Shown here: positions 60,642-64,000 of the stretch, in pieces
Numbering within the stretch: position 1 is the stretch's first letter
How the letters are laid out: the number at the start of each line of letters is the position of its first letter
Assembly (NCBI GenBank): GCA_937872925.1
Contig: CALMUT010000322.1
Location: 24,151 to 88,150 of the forward strand
Source of the DNA: an uncultured Myxococcales bacterium
Lineage (GTDB): Bacteria > Myxococcota_A > Polyangia > Polyangiales > Polyangiaceae
Length of the DNA: 64,000 bases
Direction of reading: 5' to 3'
Made by a program: the position numbers and the translations under genes
Notes under the pieces: model-generated
Seen by the model: the letters and a program-made list of their open reading frames with translations, nothing else
Databases searched by the model: none
What the model was told of the DNA's origin: nothing

Positions 60642-62206
60642 CCCAGCACCAGGTCGAGCTTGCGTCGGCCTTTCCACTCCGGGCCAGCAACCGGCAGCGC
60701 TTTTTCGTAGCCCGCTCCATCTGGGGAATAACCCAGTGCACCAAATACCGCGCGGTAGTCCGCGAAGCGGCCGCCGCGCTGCGCTGCATCCCATACGGCG
60801 CGCCCTTCCGTGAGGCCGCCTTGGGCCAGCACGTGTTCGACCCAGGCCCACTTCGCACTCACCGAGCGCACGACGGCGCGTCCTTTGAGACCACGCGAAA
60901 GGCGGGCTAGGCGGGCTTGCACCGTGCGGATGCCGGCATAGGGCAACTTGTCCAAGGGTGTGTTGCGCTTGGAGCAGAACGGCGCGATGCCGAGGGCGAC
61001 GGGGATGATCTTGGAGAGCTCCGTGACGAAGCGTGCGCATTCGTCTATGTCCGCGTCGTTCTCGTTGGGCAAGCCGACCATCAAGTACAACTTCAGGCGG
61101 TCCATGCCGTGCAGGCGGGCATTTTGAGCGGCCTCCAGGTAGTGCTGCTCGCGGCCGCGGCGTTCGATGATGTCGCGCATACGCTGGCTGGGGCCATCGA
61201 GTGCCGTCGTCAGCGTGCGGTAGCCCACGGCCTTTAGTGCGGCCACGAACGGGCTCTTGAGGCGGTCCGGGCGCAGGCTGGACAGTCCCGCATGGATGCC
61301 GCGCGCTGCGAGTTGCTCCAAGATCTGGATGATTCGTGGATGATCACTGACGGCAGCGCCAACTAATCCGACGCGCTTCGTGCCTTCGGGGATGGCTGCC
61401 AGGATCGTTTCTGGGGCGACGATGCGCATGCCGCCGTTGGTGCTGCGCCGCATCACACAGTAGGTGCAGCCCCGGGAACAGCCGCGCTCCACCTCGAGCA
61501 GCAGCATATTGGATAGCTCCGTATGCGGAGTCACAATCGCGCTGACGGCGGGCAACAGGGCGTCACTGCAGGCCGCCACCTCGGGCACCGCTTCGTCGTG
61601 GATCGCCGGCACGTAGATGTGCGGCAGCGCTGCGAGCGCCTCGAGCTTTGCGTCGCGGCTAGCTTCCGAAAACGCGATCTGCAGCGCCGGGATCACCAGC
61701 TCTTCCGCCTCGCCGATCACGATGGCATCGGCGAATGCACCCAGGGGCACGGGGTTCGAAAACGTCAGGGGTCCGCCGGCAAGCACGAAGGGGTGGCGCT
61801 CGTCACGGTCCGTCCGCAGCGGCGGAATGCCCGACACATGCAACATGCGGCACAGGCCGCTGAGTTCGATCTCGTAGGCCACGCTGGTGGCGATCACCGG
61901 GTACGCGCCAAGCTCCCGCAAGCTCTCGTAGCTCACGGGCCGCTCGATGCGCGCGCCCGCGCGGTCGCCGCCGTCCGGCAAAAACACGCGCTCCGCCACC
62001 ATGTCCGGCTGCTGTTGAATCGCGCGGTAGATGCGTTGGTAGCCCAGGCTGCTCATGCCCACCGCGTACGGCGACGGATAGGTGAGGGCGACGCGACGCG
62101 GTGCGTCTTTATCGATGCGGCCCGACTCTGCTGCCAGGCGGTCTCGAATCAGCTGGCGCGTGGGCTCGGGGATCACAGGCCGGGAAATGTGCCATAGTCC
62201 ACGCAT
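60638..62206 (-). CDS. B12-binding-type radical SAM protein
   Basis: 522 residues from ATG 62206. The N-terminal half has a cobalamin-binding-like alpha/beta domain (RVALTYPSPYAVGMSSLGYQ, AIVIGEAEELVI). The radical SAM motif is C243-SRG-C247-TY-C250, followed by GG and the barrel (DALDGPSQRMRDIIERRGREQHY, KLYLMVGLPNE). The chemistry is unknown. The start overlaps the divergent DRE-TIM gene start within CATG, leaving no room for separate promoters; see findings. Confidence 0.82.
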   Translation of the reverse strand: MRGLWHISRPVIPEPTRQLIRDRLAAESGRIDKDAPRRVALTYPSPYAVGMSSLGYQRIYRAIQQQPDMVAERVFLPDGGDRAGARIERPVSYESLRELGAYPVIATSVAYEIELSGLCRMLHVSGIPPLRTDRDERHPFVLAGGPLTFSNPVPLGAFADAIVIGEAEELVIPALQIAFSEASRDAKLEALAALPHIYVPAIHDEAVPEVAACSDALLPAVSAIVTPHTELSNMLLLEVERGCSRGCTYCVMRRSTNGGMRIVAPETILAAIPEGTKRVGLVGAAVSDHPRIIQILEQLAARGIHAGLSSLRPDRLKSPFVAALKAVGYRTLTTALDGPSQRMRDIIERRGREQHYLEAAQNARLHGMDRLKLYLMVGLPNENDADIDECARFVTELSKIIPVALGIAPFCSKRNTPLDKLPYAGIRTVQARLARLSRGLKGRAVVRSVSAKWAWVEHVLAQGGLTEGRAVWDAAQRGGRFADYRAVFGALGYSPDGAGYEKALPVAGPEWKGRRKLDLVLG

Positions 62207-63452
62207 GTCTGCGAGCACACCGTCGAAGAAAGACGAGCTGATTCACGACTGGAACGAAGTCGCACGCAAAGGTCGTGTGATCCCGCATCATGTGGAGTTC
62301 TTGGACGAGACCCTACGTGACGGTTTGCAAAACCCTTCGGTCACGGATCCCAAGATCGAGGACAAGATCCGGATCCTGCACTTGATGGACAGCCTGGGCA
62401 TTCACGAAGCCGACATAGGATTGCCGGGTAGCTCCAAGCGTGCTTTCGACGATTGCCTGCGGCTGTGCCAAGAGGTGGTGAACAACAAGCTCGCTATCAA
62501 GATCACCTGCGCCGGCCGCACTGTGCCCGGGGACATCACGCCCATGATCGAGCTGAGTCAGCGCGCCGGTATTCCCGTGCATGTGTACTGCTTCGTCGGT
62601 TCCAGTCCCATCCGCGCCCTGGCCGAAGAGTGGGACCTCGATCGCATCAAAAAATACAGCGCAGAAGCCATCGACGTCGGTGTGAAGGGTGGTCTCGAAG
62701 TTGCGTACGTGACCGAAGACACCACGCGTTCACAACCGCCGGTGCTGGCGCAGTTGTTCAAGCTGGCCATCGACCACGGCGCGTCCCGTCTGTGTCTATG
62801 CGACACGGTGGGGCATTCCACGCCAGATGGCGTGCGCAATCTGATCCAGTTCACGCGCAGCCTGCTCGACGGCTGGGGCGCGGACCACGTGGAGCTCGAC
62901 TGGCATGGGCACAACGACCGGGGCCTTGGCTTGACCAATGCGATCTACGCCTTGGAAGTCGGTGCGGATCGCGTGCACGGTACGGCGCTTGGCATCGGTG
63001 AACGCGTGGGCAATGCGCAGATGGAGCTCATCTTGCTCAACCTGAAGCTGCTAGGTTTGCTCGATCACGATCTGACGCACTTGATGGAGTACTGCCAAGC
63101 CGTGGCGGAAGCCGTGGGCTGGCAAGTGCCGATCAACTACCCGCTGGTCGGTTCGGATGCGTTCCGCACCGCGACCGGCGTGCACGCGGCTGCCATCATC
63201 AAAGCTGAAAACAAGGGCGACGCCTGGCTCGCAGATCGCATCTACAGCGGCGTGCCCGCGGGCATGTTCGGTCGCCGGCAGGACATCTGCATCGGGTTCA
63301 TGTCTGGCGCTTCCAACGTGAATTATTGGTTGAAAGCCCGGGGCATCGAACCCAACGACGCTTTGGTCAAGGCGATTTTGGCCCGCGCAAAGGACAGCGA
63401 TCACATCCTGACCGACCCCGAAGTCATGGACGTGGTCAACGCCGGCGCGTGA
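62205..63452 (+). CDS. DRE-TIM metallolyase family (2-isopropylmalate/homocitrate synthase or HMG-CoA lyase type)
   Basis: 415 residues from ATG 62205. The DRE-TIM signature is D34-ETLRDG40 (DETLRDGLQN), then the metal histidines H234 and H236 (DWHGHNDRG). The barrel follows (ITCAGRTVPGD, GIPVHVYCFVGSS, LCLCDTVGHSTPDGV) and a C-terminal region with GERVGNAQME. These enzymes condense or cleave acetyl-CoA-type substrates with a keto acid. The exact reaction (LeuA, CimA/Hcs or HMG-CoA lyase) cannot be told from the sequence. Confidence 0.85.
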   Translation: MSASTPSKKDELIHDWNEVARKGRVIPHHVEFLDETLRDGLQNPSVTDPKIEDKIRILHLMDSLGIHEADIGLPGSSKRAFDDCLRLCQEVVNNKLAIKITCAGRTVPGDITPMIELSQRAGIPVHVYCFVGSSPIRALAEEWDLDRIKKYSAEAIDVGVKGGLEVAYVTEDTTRSQPPVLAQLFKLAIDHGASRLCLCDTVGHSTPDGVRNLIQFTRSLLDGWGADHVELDWHGHNDRGLGLTNAIYALEVGADRVHGTALGIGERVGNAQMELILLNLKLLGLLDHDLTHLMEYCQAVAEAVGWQVPINYPLVGSDAFRTATGVHAAAIIKAENKGDAWLADRIYSGVPAGMFGRRQDICIGFMSGASNVNYWLKARGIEPNDALVKAILARAKDSDHILTDPEVMDVVNAGA

Positions 63453-63563
63453 CGGACCCATACGAGGGGCCCGCGCCGGCCGTGGATCCTTCCCGCGAAA
63501 ACCGATTCTTCCCGCGCCATGGGAAGGTCCGCTGGCTGGCATGAGTAGTGTCCCGGAGCCATC

Positions 63564-64000
63564 ATGACGAACCGAGGTTTTCAGCGCTGGATGCCACTTG
63601 TCGCCGTTTGCGGGTTGCTGTCCCAGGCCTGCGGCGGTGAAGACGGTGCGGGATCCGGATCGGGCGCGGCGAGCGGCAGCGGGGCAAGCGCAGGGTCCGC
63701 GGGGAGCGGCGGCGGGGCGAGCGGGGGCACGACTGCGACGGGCGGAAGCGCCGGTAGCGCGGCGAGTGGTGGCGGCGGCGCGAGCGGGAGCGGTGGATCG
63801 GATCCGGACGCCGGCGGTCAAGGTGGCACTGCCGGGCAGGACGCGGGCACGACGGGCGGCGCGGGCGGACAAGACGCATCGGTGGGTGGCAGTGGCGGAG
63901 CGAGTGGCAGTGGCGGGGCGGCGGGGGGGGGGGGGGGCAGCGGGGGGGGGCGGCGGGGGGGGGGCGCGGCCGGGAGGGGGGGGGGCGAGAGGGGGGCGAG
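63564..64000 (+). CDS. Gly/Ser-linker lipoprotein, 3' end cut by the window
   Basis: It starts at ATG 63564 (CCGGAGCC upstream). The signal sequence ends in the lipobox LLSQAC (about Cys23). Everything after is low-complexity Gly/Ser/Ala/Asp linker (GSGAASGSGASAGSAGSGG...DPDAGGQGGTAGQDAG). From about 63915 the sequence turns into poly-G runs that are probably not reliable, so the true protein end is unknown. Confidence 0.65.
   Translation, partial: MTNRGFQRWMPLVAVCGLLSQACGGEDGAGSGSGAASGSGASAGSAGSGGGASGGTTATGGSAGSAASGGGGASGSGGSDPDAGGQGGTAGQDAGTTGGAGGQDASVGGSGGASGSGGAAGGGGGSGGGRRGGGAAGRGGGERGA
63915..64000. other. Poly-G-dominated low-complexity contig end
   Basis: G runs of 8-16 bases alternate with GC-only bases and there is almost no A or T. 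This looks like read-end deterioration or a collapsed low-complexity tract, not a genomic feature. Do not interpret the reading frame here. Confidence 0.6.

Noticed and set aside
63915..64000. G-quadruplex or telomere-like element
   Set aside because: The G runs have irregular spacing and lie at the window edge, so error is the simpler explanation.
1..64000. tRNA, rRNA, integrase, transposase or prophage genes
   Set aside because: No cloverleaf-like T-loop motif, rRNA-like conserved stretch or recombinase motif was recognised by eye on either strand; a tRNAscan or Infernal run would be decisive.

Overview
This is about 64 kb of very GC-rich DNA from what looks like a myxobacterium-type bacterium (Myxococcota, probably Polyangiales). 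The assignment is an inference from content. There are many secreted lipoproteins whose lipobox cysteine is followed by long Gly/Ser/Ala linkers and cysteine-rich modules. There are two PAS hybrid histidine kinases, a PilZ protein, a FIST sensor, a TamB-like giant, an ether-lipid (AGPS-type) enzyme, and tandem small regulatory domains of a kind I associate with this phylum. I found no rRNA, tRNA, CRISPR array, transposase or phage gene. The region reads as chromosomal core plus lineage-specific accessory genes. Both window ends cut through genes.

Layout. 1-5.5 kb: an outer-membrane barrel-like gene (minus, cut by the left edge), then a plus-strand run of sugar epimerase, flippase-like membrane protein, TolB-like lipoprotein and a PEGA-like envelope protein. 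5.5-13.4 kb: mostly minus strand, with YqeY and EttA, a PilZ protein, PntA/PntB transhydrogenase and two coupled hotdog thioesterases; a plus-strand protein with two tandem ribbon-helix-helix-like modules lies between. 13.4-16 kb: a CpxP/Spy-like basic secreted protein with an attenuator-like leader and a strong terminator, a PLP-dependent dehydratase, and a nucleotidyltransferase plus small-protein pair resembling a toxin-antitoxin module. 16.3-24.2 kb: a FIST sensor divergent from a PQQ-propeller lipoprotein, an alpha/beta hydrolase, and a translationally coupled trio (AarF/UbiB kinase, gluzincin lipoprotein, GH18-like protein). 24.2-27.1 kb: an odd 24-bp direct-repeat junction, a large Gly-rich Cys-rich lipoprotein and an HD-domain protein.

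27.2-36.8 kb is a long plus-strand run ending in a terminator: exonuclease/endonuclease-type lipoprotein, TamB-like protein, lipase-like lipoprotein, AGPS-like FAD enzyme and QueD. It is largely about outer-envelope and lipid functions. 36.9-43.9 kb holds a TPR protein with a degenerate caspase-like head, a BFD-type [2Fe-2S] protein, a Cys-rich lipoprotein, a TlpA-like thioredoxin, a hybrid histidine kinase and an orphan ExbD. 44-47.3 kb holds an OPT transporter, an alpha/beta hydrolase and a small secreted protein made almost entirely of CX4C repeats. 47.4-55.5 kb is an accessory block: an 1139-residue uncharacterised protein, three more Gly-linker lipoproteins, a MORN/YwqK-type lipoprotein and a zinc-ribbon protein with a nine-residue repeat array. 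55.5-63.5 kb: a second hybrid kinase, an APC permease fused to USP and PTS EIIA-like domains, a small unknown, a radical SAM protein and a DRE-TIM aldolase-type enzyme whose start overlaps the radical SAM start. The right end is another Gly/Ser lipoprotein running into poly-G sequence that looks like a degraded contig end.

The best candidates for undescribed biology are the CX4C-repeat secreted protein, the pseudo-caspase/TPR protein, the 1139-residue protein with a conserved core, the nucleotidyltransferase pair, the tandem RHH-like protein and the permease-USP-EIIA fusion. None can be assigned a mechanism from sequence alone.
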